Assembly: GCF_000013865.1 (NCBI RefSeq) | Contig: NC_007948.1 | Location: 4,154,001 to 4,218,000, forward strand | DNA length: 64,000 bases | From: Polaromonas sp. JS666 | GTDB lineage: Bacteria; Pseudomonadota; Gammaproteobacteria; Burkholderiales; Burkholderiaceae_C | Reading direction: 5' to 3' | Shown here: piece by piece, positions 35,055 to 43,233 of the stretch | How the letters are laid out: each line of letters begins with the position of its first letter | Numbering within the stretch: position 1 is the first letter of the stretch | Position numbers and translations under genes: made by a program | The notes under the pieces: generated by a model | Seen by the model: the letters and a program-made list of their open reading frames with translations, nothing else | Databases searched by the model: none | Told to the model about the DNA's origin: nothing

Positions 35055-35164
35055 GCAATCAGATGTTTCTATTGATATGAGGGGCTCGTCGCAGCAGACA
35101 TGAGGTCGCGAATTAATTATTGATGGCCAGCCGCATCAATCCAAGACGGGTGCAGCCTGAGCGG

Positions 35165-35935
35165 TTAATTTAGTATCAATTTCTTGAAGACCATAACGCC
35201 GGGAATGCGTTTTATACGAGACTTGACCCGCTCTTTTATCGAAGTCAGATTATATTTAATCCTGCTTCGCAAGGTCACAAGTGCCCTATTGCCTCCATGC
35301 GCGTACCAGTCATTTACTCCAGTTCGCATAAATGGGATGTAGCCGAATTTTCTCAGATAGTTACAAACTCTAATATCTTCAAAATTCGAATTATCCTCCA
35401 ATATAATTATTGTTGGTCGCCAATTTTCAATTGAAAATCCATTCAGCACCGCCACTTCATGCCCTTCCACATCAATGGAAATAAAATGGATTACACCATC
35501 TATCTTCAGATCTTCCAGTATTTTATCGAGTGTCTGGGTTTTAACCTTCACATCCTCATACGTGAATCCATACAACCTGATTTTTTCTAGCGCCTCTTGT
35601 TCGGAGCTTATTGTGGACACTCCATGTGCCCTCTCCGCGCCACTAGCCACATGAAGAATAGCCTCGCCCTCCCGATCGGAAGCAGCCAATTCCACAAGCT
35701 TAGCGTCTCTTGAATTGCGAATTGATTGACACAGCACGGGGTTGGGCTCAATCAGAATACAACTCCAACCAAGCTTTTCAAAAAACAACGATGTGCTGTC
35801 ATTAACCCCATCATTTGCCCCTACCTCAATGCATAAACCTTTATCTACCTGACTAAAGATTTTTGAAAGAATTTTATCTTCGCCGAACTGCGAATAGTAA
35901 ATAGGACCTTGCTTTACGTGTTTTGCATCATTCAT
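35165..35935 (-). CDS. FkbM-family methyltransferase
   Basis: A 256-residue SAM-dependent O-methyltransferase of the FkbM type: YYSQFGEDKILSKIF, CIEVGANDGVNDSTSLFFE as the SAM-binding glycine-rich loop, CILIEPNP, and HFISIDVEGHEVAVLNGF. Proteins of this kind methylate hydroxyls of sugars in O-antigen and capsule clusters. It is 30 bases downstream of wzx. The gene is strongly AT-rich and has AT-ending codons, unlike the start of the window, which supports a separate origin. Confidence 0.92.
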   Translation of the reverse strand: MNDAKHVKQGPIYYSQFGEDKILSKIFSQVDKGLCIEVGANDGVNDSTSLFFEKLGWSCILIEPNPVLCQSIRNSRDAKLVELAASDREGEAILHVASGAERAHGVSTISSEQEALEKIRLYGFTYEDVKVKTQTLDKILEDLKIDGVIHFISIDVEGHEVAVLNGFSIENWRPTIIILEDNSNFEDIRVCNYLRKFGYIPFMRTGVNDWYAHGGNRALVTLRSRIKYNLTSIKERVKSRIKRIPGVMVFKKLILN

Positions 35936-35965
35936 GAAGTGGCATTGCCTCTCTTGATTTTCTCT

Positions 35966-37459
35966 TCAAGTTTTTTTGAATATACCAAAAAAAATAGTCT
36001 TCGATTTTTCTGGCAGAGTAAAAATGGAAATAACGACTACCACGAGAGATAGCCCCATCAAATAAATTAATTTCACCAAGAAAGAGTATTCCGCATCGCT
36101 GACGGCGTAATGCCCTGTCAGGCCAGCCAGGACAGAGAGTGCAAACGGTATACCGACGTCGTGGAAAAGCCATTGAGTTCCAGTTCCTTTTAGCAGGTGG
36201 CGATGTGTCATCCACGTTCCCAATAACAGGTACGACACGTGTAATACAAGCCATGCCATAGCACCGCCTAGCGCCCCATATTGCAGTGAAAAACCAATAA
36301 TCAAAGGGACCATCACTGTCATCAGGATAGTATTGATTGTCAGCGCCAGCCTCGGCATTCCAAAAGCCAATTGCAGTGCATATGGGAAATACATGGTTCC
36401 GTGCACGGCCGAACCCAAAGCCATTAAAGCCATTATTGGTGCTACGCTTGATGCTATAGTCGGATTACCTGTCCAAACCAGCACCAAATCCTCTGCGAAA
36501 ATGGCCAATACCATGGCGATAGGGAAAAGCACCGTTGCGAGCATACGCGTTCCCAATCGGTATAGATTGATCAGTTCCCCGATCTCACCATTAACGACCA
36601 GTGCGGAAAAACGAGGATAAATGACATTGAACAGGGGGGTGATAAAAACCTGCAAACCAGTTACAACCACCATAGCCAGCATGTAGTGGCCAAACTCTTC
36701 CAATCCCAACGTTTTGCTGAGTATCACCTTGTCTAACTGCGTAATGACCAGTGCCGTCAGTCCAATGCCGCTCATATTGGCAGTAAACCGCCATACGCTT
36801 TTCAACTTATCAATATCAAAACTTATTTTTTTAACTTTTCCAATTATTCGCCAGGCAGCCCCGCGTATTGCTACTGCATAAACCAGACCCATGCAAGCCT
36901 GCCATACAAAAAATGCCTCAATGGTGGGCGAGACAAGAGCAAGCACTGCCACCGCCCCCACGCTTCCAGCTGTGGTCATGACAATATTGATGCCACTCAG
37001 TACCGTCAAACGTTCCGCGCCAATCAGCGCCCCCTGATACAAGCCGATCGGCCAGCGGCAGGCCACCACCAGTCCCATTAACACCACTGCATGTGAGACT
37101 GTTTGCGCCGAGAGTTGTCTGGACTGGATCCAGTATTGCGCAATCCATGGCGCGACCGCCGCGATCAGCACGGCGATTGCCACAGCCATCGCCCAGTAAA
37201 CCATGGCCAACGTATGCAACAGTGTCCCTGATTCCTGCAAATTTCCAGAGGCTGAATATCTCGCAACCTCCCGGTTGATGGTCGGAGCCATACCCATGTC
37301 AAGGAGTTGAAGCAACGCCTGGGTCGTCAGAAAAAACCCAATTAGACCGTAGGCTTCTATTCCGAGATATTTGAGATAAAAAGGAACAACCGTCAAGCCA
37401 ACCAGCGCTGACCAAGCCGAACTGGCAATCCCCGCCAGCAGATTGCGGCCCAGTTTCAC
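35966..37459 (-). CDS. wzx: O-antigen/polysaccharide flippase Wzx
   Basis: A 497-residue protein with 12-14 hydrophobic helices spread over its length and the Wzx/RfbX opening KLGRNLLAGIASSAWSALVG, followed by VPFYLKYLGIEAYGLIGFF. It moves undecaprenyl-PP-linked repeat units across the inner membrane. The start appears to be GTG at 37459 without a clear ribosome site. It lies between wbpP and the methyl/glycosyltransferase genes, as in Pseudomonas O6-like loci. Its presence implies Wzy-dependent polymerisation, yet no Wzy candidate is visible in this cluster. Confidence 0.92.
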   Translation of the reverse strand: MKLGRNLLAGIASSAWSALVGLTVVPFYLKYLGIEAYGLIGFFLTTQALLQLLDMGMAPTINREVARYSASGNLQESGTLLHTLAMVYWAMAVAIAVLIAAVAPWIAQYWIQSRQLSAQTVSHAVVLMGLVVACRWPIGLYQGALIGAERLTVLSGINIVMTTAGSVGAVAVLALVSPTIEAFFVWQACMGLVYAVAIRGAAWRIIGKVKKISFDIDKLKSVWRFTANMSGIGLTALVITQLDKVILSKTLGLEEFGHYMLAMVVVTGLQVFITPLFNVIYPRFSALVVNGEIGELINLYRLGTRMLATVLFPIAMVLAIFAEDLVLVWTGNPTIASSVAPIMALMALGSAVHGTMYFPYALQLAFGMPRLALTINTILMTVMVPLIIGFSLQYGALGGAMAWLVLHVSYLLLGTWMTHRHLLKGTGTQWLFHDVGIPFALSVLAGLTGHYAVSDAEYSFLVKLIYLMGLSLVVVVISIFTLPEKSKTIFFGIFKKT

Positions 37460-37618
37460 ACGAGATTACTCATGTTGAATATTTGAATGGTAATCATGGG
37501 TTTTATCAACTCTTCTTATCAATTCATTTCGCTCAGTTAATTTTAGGCCTTCTCGTGCCATTTCCACGAAAAGTTCTTCCAATGTATAAGGCGTACTGTT
37601 GGCCCATGACGCAGATGA

Positions 37619-38728
37619 TCATGATGAAACCTTGCAGTTCTGGACATACCAAGGAATCGCCAACTGCAATCCCTGGTCTATGCGATGGGTAGGGGCGTAA
37701 CCCAGCATCCGATGGGCCTTGCCGATGTCGGCCAGGCTGTTACGCACGTCGCCCGCACGGAAATCCCGATACTTGGGCTCGGTACTGACAGGCACGCCAC
37801 GTGCAATCAAGTTGTCACGTATCAGGCCAAACAGGGTGTTCAGCGTAGTGCGATCACCCACGGCCACGTTGTACACCTGGTTGGTAGGAGAGCCCTCACC
37901 CCCGCCCTCTTCCAGGGGGAGAGGGAGATCACTCACGGTCGCCGCCAACAGGTTGGCTTGCACCGCGTTGGCCACGTAGCAGAAGTCCCGGCTGGTTTCA
38001 CCATCGCCGTTGATGAACACGTCTTCCCCTTTCATCATCGCTGCGGTCCATTTCGGGATCACAGCGGCATAGGCCCCACTGGGATTTTGCCGTGCACCAA
38101 ACACATTGAAGTAGCGCAAACCTATGGTGTTAAAGCCGTAGCAGCGGGCAAATACCTCGGCATACAGCTCGTTCACATATTTGGTCACCGCATAGGGGCT
38201 GAGCGGTTTGCCGATGGTGTGCTCTACCTTGGGCAGAGCCGGGTGATCCCCGTAGGTGCTGCTGCTGGCGGCGTAGGTAAAGCTTTTGACCCCGGCGTCG
38301 CGTGCGGCCACCAGCATGTTCAGGAAACCCGTGATGTTGGCGGCGTTGGTGGTGATGGGATCGGCCAGTGACCGGGGCACGCTGCCCAGGGCTGCCTGGT
38401 GAAGGACGTAGTCGACGGGAGAGCCCTCACCCCTACCGTCTTCCGTGGGGAGAGGGGGCCAAGACATGGCACGCTGGCAATCGGGCAGGTTACGGATGTC
38501 GCCCTCAATGAAGTGGAAATTGGCCCACTGCTCAGGAGAGACCAGCGTTTGCACTTCGTCCAGGTTGCGCTGGTAGCCGGTGGCAAAGTTGTCCAGTCCG
38601 ACCACGCGCTGGCCCAGCTTGAGCAGAGCTTCCAGCAGATTGCTGCCAATAAAGCCGGCAACCCCAGTGACGAGCCAGGCACGGGGCTCGCTCTTCAGGC
38701 GAATCTGGAGTTGTTCGTATGCGGTCAT
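37619..38728 (-). CDS. wbpP: UDP-N-acetylglucosamine C4 epimerase WbpP/TviC
   Basis: A 369-residue extended SDR beginning [20 protein letters not shown], the characteristic WbpP/TviC start, with [15 protein letters not shown] for NAD, SSSTYGD and [10 protein letters not shown] as catalytic parts, and [11 protein letters not shown]. It interconverts UDP-GlcNAc and UDP-GalNAc (and the uronic acids). Two insertions interrupt otherwise conserved sequence: residues about 91-103 ([14 protein letters not shown]) and about 268-280 ([13 protein letters not shown]). Both are encoded by palindromic repeat copies read in the same frame. The start is ATG 38728, not the upstream frame start at 38758. Confidence 0.93.
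   Translation of the reverse strand: MTAYEQLQIRLKSEPRAWLVTGVAGFIGSNLLEALLKLGQRVVGLDNFATGYQRNLDEVQTLVSPEQWANFHFIEGDIRNLPDCQRAMSWPPLPTEDGRGEGSPVDYVLHQAALGSVPRSLADPITTNAANITGFLNMLVAARDAGVKSFTYAASSSTYGDHPALPKVEHTIGKPLSPYAVTKYVNELYAEVFARCYGFNTIGLRYFNVFGARQNPSGAYAAVIPKWTAAMMKGEDVFINGDGETSRDFCYVANAVQANLLAATVSDLPLPLEEGGGEGSPTNQVYNVAVGDRTTLNTLFGLIRDNLIARGVPVSTEPKYRDFRAGDVRNSLADIGKAHRMLGYAPTHRIDQGLQLAIPWYVQNCKVSS
37888..37927. repeat. Palindromic repeat copy inserted in frame in wbpP (copy B)
   Basis: Forty bases matching the 6907-6944 unit, containing GAGCCCTCACCCCCGCCC and then CCAGGGGGAGAGGGAG. It lies inside wbpP, and on the minus strand is read as [14 protein letters not shown]. WbpP homologues normally go straight from the AAT region to [14 protein letters not shown] here, so the copy is an insertion that kept the frame. 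Confidence 0.88.
38419..38458. repeat. Palindromic repeat copy inserted in frame in wbpP (copy C)
   Basis: The second copy within wbpP, sharing most of its 40 bases with copy B (GAGAGCCCTCACCCC start, GGGGAGAGGG end). It has the same orientation and the same reading frame, giving [14 protein letters not shown]. It sits just before the conserved [12 protein letters not shown] segment of the enzyme. Point differences from copy B show the two have diverged since insertion. Confidence 0.85.
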
Positions 38729-38849
38729 TTCTACTATGATTTTGATAGCTACCTGCACTCAAATGGAAAGGGCAGAAAGCATTTTTCACTCGCTATTTGC
38801 CCACGGATTGACCACTGGACCAGGCAAATTATGGACGTGGCGCGCGTTT
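38729..38849. other. wbpO-wbpP intergenic gap with possible dispersed repeat
   Basis: No gene is seen in these 121 bases between wbpO and wbpP (both minus strand). On the minus strand the part nearest wbpP reads GCAGGTAGCTATCAAAATCA. I recall similar AGCTATCAAA-containing elements in many intergenic regions of Comamonadaceae genomes. Only one copy is in this window, so repeat status rests on memory. Confidence 0.35.
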
Positions 38850-40130
38850 TCATAACCGCAGGTCGCTCTCAGACGCCGTCAGCACGTACTTCAGGTCAAA
38901 CAACACGTGCTCGGGCTTACCCAAGGCACGAAAGGCAGCGGCGCCCATGGCCTTGAACTGCTCGTGCGCCACGGCGACGATGATGGCGTCGTAAGTTCCG
39001 CCTTCAGGCTGCCGCACCGGGGTGATGCCGTATTCGAGCTGCGCCTCTTCGACCGAAACCCAGGGGTCGTGCACATCGGCTTGCACGTCGTAGTCGGTGA
39101 GCTCCCGCACGATGTCTACCACGCGGGTGTTGCGCAGGTCTGGGCAGTTTTCCTTGAAGGCCAGGCCCATCACCAGCACGCGGGCGCCCCGCACGTGGAT
39201 GCGGCGCTTTGTCATGGCCTTGACGAGCTGGGTGACCACGTAGGCGCCCATGCTGTCGTTCAGGCGGCGGCCGGCGAGGATGATTTCGGGGTGATAGCCA
39301 ATGGCCTCGGCCTTGTGCGTGAGGTAGTACGGGTCCACGCCAATGCAGTGCCCGCCCACCAGGCCGGGGCGGAATGGCAAAAAGTTCCACTTGGTGCCTG
39401 CCGCCTGCAGCACGGCTTCGGTGTCTATGCCGAGCCTGTTGAAAATAAGCGCCAGTTCATTAATGAGCGCGATGTTGACATCACGCTGGGTGTTCTCAAT
39501 CACCTTGGCCGCCTCGGCCACCCTGATGCTGGGGGCCTTGTGGGTGCCAACAGTCACGATTTCGTTGTAGAGCGCATCCACCAGGTCGGCCACCTCGGGG
39601 GTGGAGCCGGACGTGACTTTTTTGATGGTGGTAACGCGATGGGTCTTGTCACCCGGGTTCACGCGCTCCGGCGAATAGCCTGCAAAAAAATCGACATTGA
39701 ATTTCAGCCCCGAGTACTGCTCCAGCACGGGCACGCAGTCCTCCTCGGTAGCGCCGGGGTAGACGGTAGATTCGTAAATGACGATGTCGCCCTTCTTCAG
39801 CACCTTGCCTATGGTGGTACTGGCCTTGATGAGGGGCGTCAGATCGGGGCGTTTGTATTCGTCGATGGGGGTGGGCACGGTGACGATGAACAGGTCACAG
39901 CCTTGCAGGGCGGCGGGGTCGGTGGTGTACTGCAGGTGCACGGCCTTGCGCATTTGCTCGGGCTCCACCTCCAGCGTGTGGTCTTGCCCTGCCTGAAGTT
40001 CGGCCACCCGAGCAGCGCTGATGTCAAAGCCCACAACCTTGCGTTTTTTACCAAACTCAACGGCCAGGGGCAGGCCTACGTAGCCCAGGCCGATGATGGC
40101 GACAGTGCGGGCAAGAGAAGTACTTTGCAT
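38850..40130 (-). CDS. wbpO: UDP-N-acetylgalactosamine/glucosamine 6-dehydrogenase WbpO/TviB
   Basis: A 426-residue nucleotide-sugar dehydrogenase. The NAD motif is [35 protein letters not shown] and [15 protein letters not shown] follow. The catalytic cysteine is in [15 protein letters not shown] and the C-terminal UDP-binding domain has [18 protein letters not shown] sequence. The pattern is that of WbpO/TviB, which oxidises UDP-GalNAc (or UDP-GlcNAc) at C6 twice to the uronic acid. It is directly upstream of wbpP on the same strand. With the AsnB/WbpS-like amidotransferase it points to GalNAcA or its amide in the polymer. Confidence 0.94.
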   Translation of the reverse strand: MQSTSLARTVAIIGLGYVGLPLAVEFGKKRKVVGFDISAARVAELQAGQDHTLEVEPEQMRKAVHLQYTTDPAALQGCDLFIVTVPTPIDEYKRPDLTPLIKASTTIGKVLKKGDIVIYESTVYPGATEEDCVPVLEQYSGLKFNVDFFAGYSPERVNPGDKTHRVTTIKKVTSGSTPEVADLVDALYNEIVTVGTHKAPSIRVAEAAKVIENTQRDVNIALINELALIFNRLGIDTEAVLQAAGTKWNFLPFRPGLVGGHCIGVDPYYLTHKAEAIGYHPEIILAGRRLNDSMGAYVVTQLVKAMTKRRIHVRGARVLVMGLAFKENCPDLRNTRVVDIVRELTDYDVQADVHDPWVSVEEAQLEYGITPVRQPEGGTYDAIIVAVAHEQFKAMGAAAFRALGKPEHVLFDLKYVLTASESDLRL

Positions 40131-40472
40131 AGGAAGAATTTTTTATGACACTAAAAGTAGCCGTCAAGACATGCCGTTATACACAAGTCTGTTTTGCACC
40201 AGATCAAGCGCCTGCTGCTTTAGCTCCTTCACCCTAGGAATGGGGGCCGGCGAGGCAGGTCGAAAGGCACAGCAAGCGCACCTGCTTTGTCTGAAAGAAG
40301 TGCACAAAACCCCCATCCCCACCTTCCCCCCAAAGGCGGGAAGGAGTAAAACGGGTAGCCAGAACCTTCTGCAAGCCTGTTTTGCACCAGCCCATGTGCC
40401 TGTGGGTTTGGCTCCTTCACCCTCTGGGGGAAGGTTGGGATGGGGGCTTGGGCCTGGCAAGGCGAGCATGAG
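40131..40472. repeat. Gene-free region packed with direct and inverted GC-rich repeats
   Basis: This 342-base gap holds no supported gene. CTGTTTTGCACCAG occurs at about 40188 and 40377, each followed by a GCTCCTTCACCCT unit (about 40223 and 40411). A third, inverted copy of the unit lies at about 40309-40347 (CCCCCATCCCCACCTTCCCC). The inverted copy and the copy ending at 40447 can pair into a stem of about 35 bases. This second repeat family is distinct from the one at 6.9 kb. It may end transcription of the upstream transferase gene. Confidence 0.8.
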
Positions 40473-41579
40473 TTACCTACGGCGCAGCCAGCGAGGCACC
40501 TTGAAGCGGATGATGGCCACATAGGCGACCACATAACTCACCACAAACAAGGCACAAAACCCCATCAACACCGGCGTGTTGCTCCAGAACAGTACCGCGG
40601 GCACCACCGAAAGCAAGGTAAAGCTCCATAAATAGGGAGAGGTGCGGTTGTTCCGCATCAACATCCGCCGCGAGGCATCGTCATCAAACACACCCCGCAC
40701 AATGCGCCGGTAAATCAGCTGGTGAAAATGCAGGGCATCAGCAACGCCCGGAGACACCCCACGCGCCAGCTTGCGGTAGATGGAAAACACCGTCTCCCAC
40801 ACCGGGTAGATCAGCAGCAGCATCGGAAACCACGGCGACACCGGCTCATGACGCTGCACCAGCAAAATACTGGCCACGGCAATCACCAACCCCCACAGGT
40901 AGGCGCCTCCGTCGCCGGCAAAAATCAACCCGCGCGGGTAATTCCAGAATAAAAACCCGGCCGTGGCCCCTGCCAGGCAAATCACCATGGCGGCGAGCTG
41001 CCTGTCGCCCAGCTGCAGTGCCACGTGGGCAATCGCCCCACACACCAGCAGGGCAACCGTGCCCGCCAGGCCGTTGTAGCCGTCAATGATGTTGAAGGCG
41101 TGCGGCAAGCCGCAGATGGCAAAAAACGCCAGTGCAATGCCTGCCCAAGGCATGGCAATGAGCCAGCCGTCTATACCTGGCAGGTCCAGCCTGTTAATTG
41201 AAAGCCCCAGCAATCCGCACGCCAATGCGGCAGACATGGCGGTCAAGCCAAGCCGGTAGCGGACCGAGAGGCGCTGCGTGACGTCCTCATACACGCCCCC
41301 CAGCACAGCCGGAAGCACCAAGACAGCCCAAGGCCAGACAAACGCCCAATCGACCTGGACGTTTAAACGCCCCCCAAAGGCGCCTGCAAAGGCAGCTGCC
41401 AGCCAGCCCGCAACTGCACCGGCCAACACACCCAAACCGCCCACCCGCGGCACATCACCCGCATGAAAGCGCTGAGGTTTGGAAGCGGAATAGCCCCGGG
41501 CATGCTGACGCGCGCCGCGAATGAAAAAAATGCCCAACAACACCGATACGGCAAAGCTTATAGAGATCAACAAAACCAT
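40473..41579 (-). CDS. MraY/WecA-family glycosyl-1-phosphate transferase
   Basis: A 368-residue polytopic enzyme with about 10-11 helices. Family motifs are KPQRFHAGDVPRVGGLG near the N-terminus, GGVYEDVTQRLSVR in the place of the DDxxD motif (first Asp is Glu here), NIIDGYNGLAG, a GDGGAYLWG loop, and HFHQLIYRR corresponding to the HxxH-type cytoplasmic motif. Such enzymes transfer a HexNAc-1-phosphate to undecaprenyl phosphate. It is the first gene of the minus-strand cluster and has a near-perfect ribosome site. A second initiating enzyme of another class is at 24964-25524. Confidence 0.88.
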   Translation of the reverse strand: MVLLISISFAVSVLLGIFFIRGARQHARGYSASKPQRFHAGDVPRVGGLGVLAGAVAGWLAAAFAGAFGGRLNVQVDWAFVWPWAVLVLPAVLGGVYEDVTQRLSVRYRLGLTAMSAALACGLLGLSINRLDLPGIDGWLIAMPWAGIALAFFAICGLPHAFNIIDGYNGLAGTVALLVCGAIAHVALQLGDRQLAAMVICLAGATAGFLFWNYPRGLIFAGDGGAYLWGLVIAVASILLVQRHEPVSPWFPMLLLIYPVWETVFSIYRKLARGVSPGVADALHFHQLIYRRIVRGVFDDDASRRMLMRNNRTSPYLWSFTLLSVVPAVLFWSNTPVLMGFCALFVVSYVVAYVAIIRFKVPRWLRRR

Positions 41580-41583
41580 GAAC

Positions 41584-41594
41584 CATCACCTCCT
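41584..41594 (-). promoter_or_regulatory. Near-perfect Shine-Dalgarno for the MraY/WecA-like gene
   Basis: On the minus strand AAAAGGAGGTGATGG lies just before the ATG at 41579. AGGAGGTGA is fully complementary to the 16S rRNA tail with suitable spacing. Few other genes in the window have such a site, so high translation of the first cluster gene is expected. It also supports the start choice. Confidence 0.75.
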
Positions 41595-41709
41595 TTTTTT
41601 GTTCTCAGCGCACCATGTAACTAATGCCGCGCCACATGTGTCAGATTGTTAGAACTACGCAATGCCCCCATGTAAAATCATTCCCCTTACAACAAGAGCT
41701 TAAGCAGGG
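41595..41709. promoter_or_regulatory. Divergent promoter region between the two polysaccharide clusters
   Basis: The gap between the MraY/WecA-like gene (minus) and manC (plus) should hold the promoters of both clusters. A TAAAAT hexamer at 41673-41678 could be a -10 box for manC with a weak TTAGAA at 41649-41654 about 18 bases upstream. The assignment is weak. No JUMPstart/ops element was recognised. Confidence 0.35.
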
Positions 41710-43140
41710 ATGAAACTAGTTTCTATCATTCTTTCAGGGGGTGCAGGTACCCGATTGTGGCCGGTATCGCGCCAGGCGCTGCCCAAGCCCTTCATGCATC
41801 TCGGCGGCAGCTCTTTGCTGCAGCAGGCCATTGAGCGGGGCCAGGCTTGCGGCACCGATGACAGCGTCATTGTGACCAATCAGGATTATCTGTTTCTGAC
41901 GCGCAATGTCATCAAGCAACTGAGCGACCCGCCCAACGCCCGCTACCTTCTTGAGCCCAAAGGCCGCAACACCGCACCCGCCATCGCCCTGGCCGCCCTG
42001 GCCTGCACGCAGGAGCACGGGCCTGAAGCCGTCATGCTGGTGCTGCCCGCCGACCATTTGATTCCCGACACAGAGGCCTTTGTGGCCAGCGCGCTGGAGG
42101 CTGCACGGCAGGCACTGCAGGGCCAACTGGTGGTGTTTGGCATTTCACCCACCGCGCCAGAAACCGGGTTTGGCTATATCGAAGTAGAAAAAGTCAGCCG
42201 CCACACCCAGAAAGCCCTGCGTTTTGTAGAAAAGCCCGACCTGGCCACCGCACAGGGCTACCTGGCCACCGGCCGGTATTACTGGAACAGCGGCATGTTC
42301 TGCTTTACCGCGGGTACCATCCTGCAAGCACTCAAGGAGCACGCCCCCGAGGTGCTGGAGGCGGCAGAACACGCCTGGACCACCAGCAGCACGGAAAGTG
42401 GCGCCACCCAGTTTGACGCCCATGCCTTTGGCCTGCAGCCCGACATCAGCATTGACTACGCCGTGATGGAGCGCGCCAGCAACGTGACCCTGGTGCCCGC
42501 CAAATTTGGCTGGAGCGACGTAGGCACCTGGCCCGCGGTGGCCCAGGCTTACACAGCTGACACCAGTGGCAACACCTTTGTAGACGGCGAAGGCACGCAG
42601 TTCATCACGGTAGACACCACCGGCACCCACGTGCAAACAGACAGCCATACCGCCAAAGTAGTGGCCACTGTAGGTGTGCACGACCTGGTGATCGTGGACA
42701 CGCCCGATGCCCTGCTGATCGCCCACAAAAGCGCAGCGCAAAAAGTCAAGGCCGTGGTTGACACGCTGAAGGAGCGCAAACACGAAAGCACTCAGCTGCC
42801 CGCTTCGGTCAATCGCCCTTGGGGCACTTACGCCACACTGAAAGAAGAAAGTGGCTACAAGGTCAAGCGCATCACGGTCAACCCGGGGCAATCGCTGAGC
42901 CTGCAGTACCACCACCAACGCGCCGAGCACTGGGTGGTGGTGCAAGGCACCGCCATCGTGCAGGTGGGCGATGAGGAGCACACCACCCTGCCCGGCCAGT
43001 ACCGCTACATTCCTCTCAAGGAAAAGCACCGCTTGACCAACACCGGCGAAAATGAGCTGGTTCTGATAGAAGTGCAGTGCGGCGGCTACCTGGGCGAAGA
43101 CGACATCGTGCGATTAGCTGACACCTACGGGCGCGCCTGA
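41710..43140 (+). CDS. manC: Mannose-1-phosphate guanylyltransferase/mannose-6-phosphate isomerase
   Basis: A 476-residue bifunctional enzyme (ManC/AlgA/WbpW type II PMI-GMP). The guanylyltransferase domain starts ILSGGAGTRLWPVSRQALPK and includes FVEKPDLATAQGY. The C-terminal cupin has RPWGTYATLKEESGYKVKRI, SLQYHHQRAEHW and the metal-binding PGQYRYIPLKEKHRL region. It makes GDP-mannose, the precursor for Gmd, Fcl and Rmd encoded further along. It opens the plus-strand cluster. No phosphomannomutase gene is in the window, so ManB must be supplied elsewhere. Confidence 0.95.
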   Translation: MKLVSIILSGGAGTRLWPVSRQALPKPFMHLGGSSLLQQAIERGQACGTDDSVIVTNQDYLFLTRNVIKQLSDPPNARYLLEPKGRNTAPAIALAALACTQEHGPEAVMLVLPADHLIPDTEAFVASALEAARQALQGQLVVFGISPTAPETGFGYIEVEKVSRHTQKALRFVEKPDLATAQGYLATGRYYWNSGMFCFTAGTILQALKEHAPEVLEAAEHAWTTSSTESGATQFDAHAFGLQPDISIDYAVMERASNVTLVPAKFGWSDVGTWPAVAQAYTADTSGNTFVDGEGTQFITVDTTGTHVQTDSHTAKVVATVGVHDLVIVDTPDALLIAHKSAAQKVKAVVDTLKERKHESTQLPASVNRPWGTYATLKEESGYKVKRITVNPGQSLSLQYHHQRAEHWVVVQGTAIVQVGDEEHTTLPGQYRYIPLKEKHRLTNTGENELVLIEVQCGGYLGEDDIVRLADTYGRA

Positions 43141-43233
43141 AAACATGGAATGATTGCCGCCGATCAAACGTAATCGAATGTCACAATTGGGCGTTAGCTT
43201 CGACAAAATGTAAATGTATTGGTGAATAGATTA

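Noticed and set aside
38907..40148. A 413-codon plus-strand frame antisense to wbpO
   Set aside because: No recognisable domain. The minus strand has the full nucleotide-sugar dehydrogenase with its catalytic cysteine.
40131..40472. Small open frames in the repeat-rich gap
   Set aside because: They exist on both strands only because the GC-rich repeats lack stops; no ribosome sites or motifs support them.
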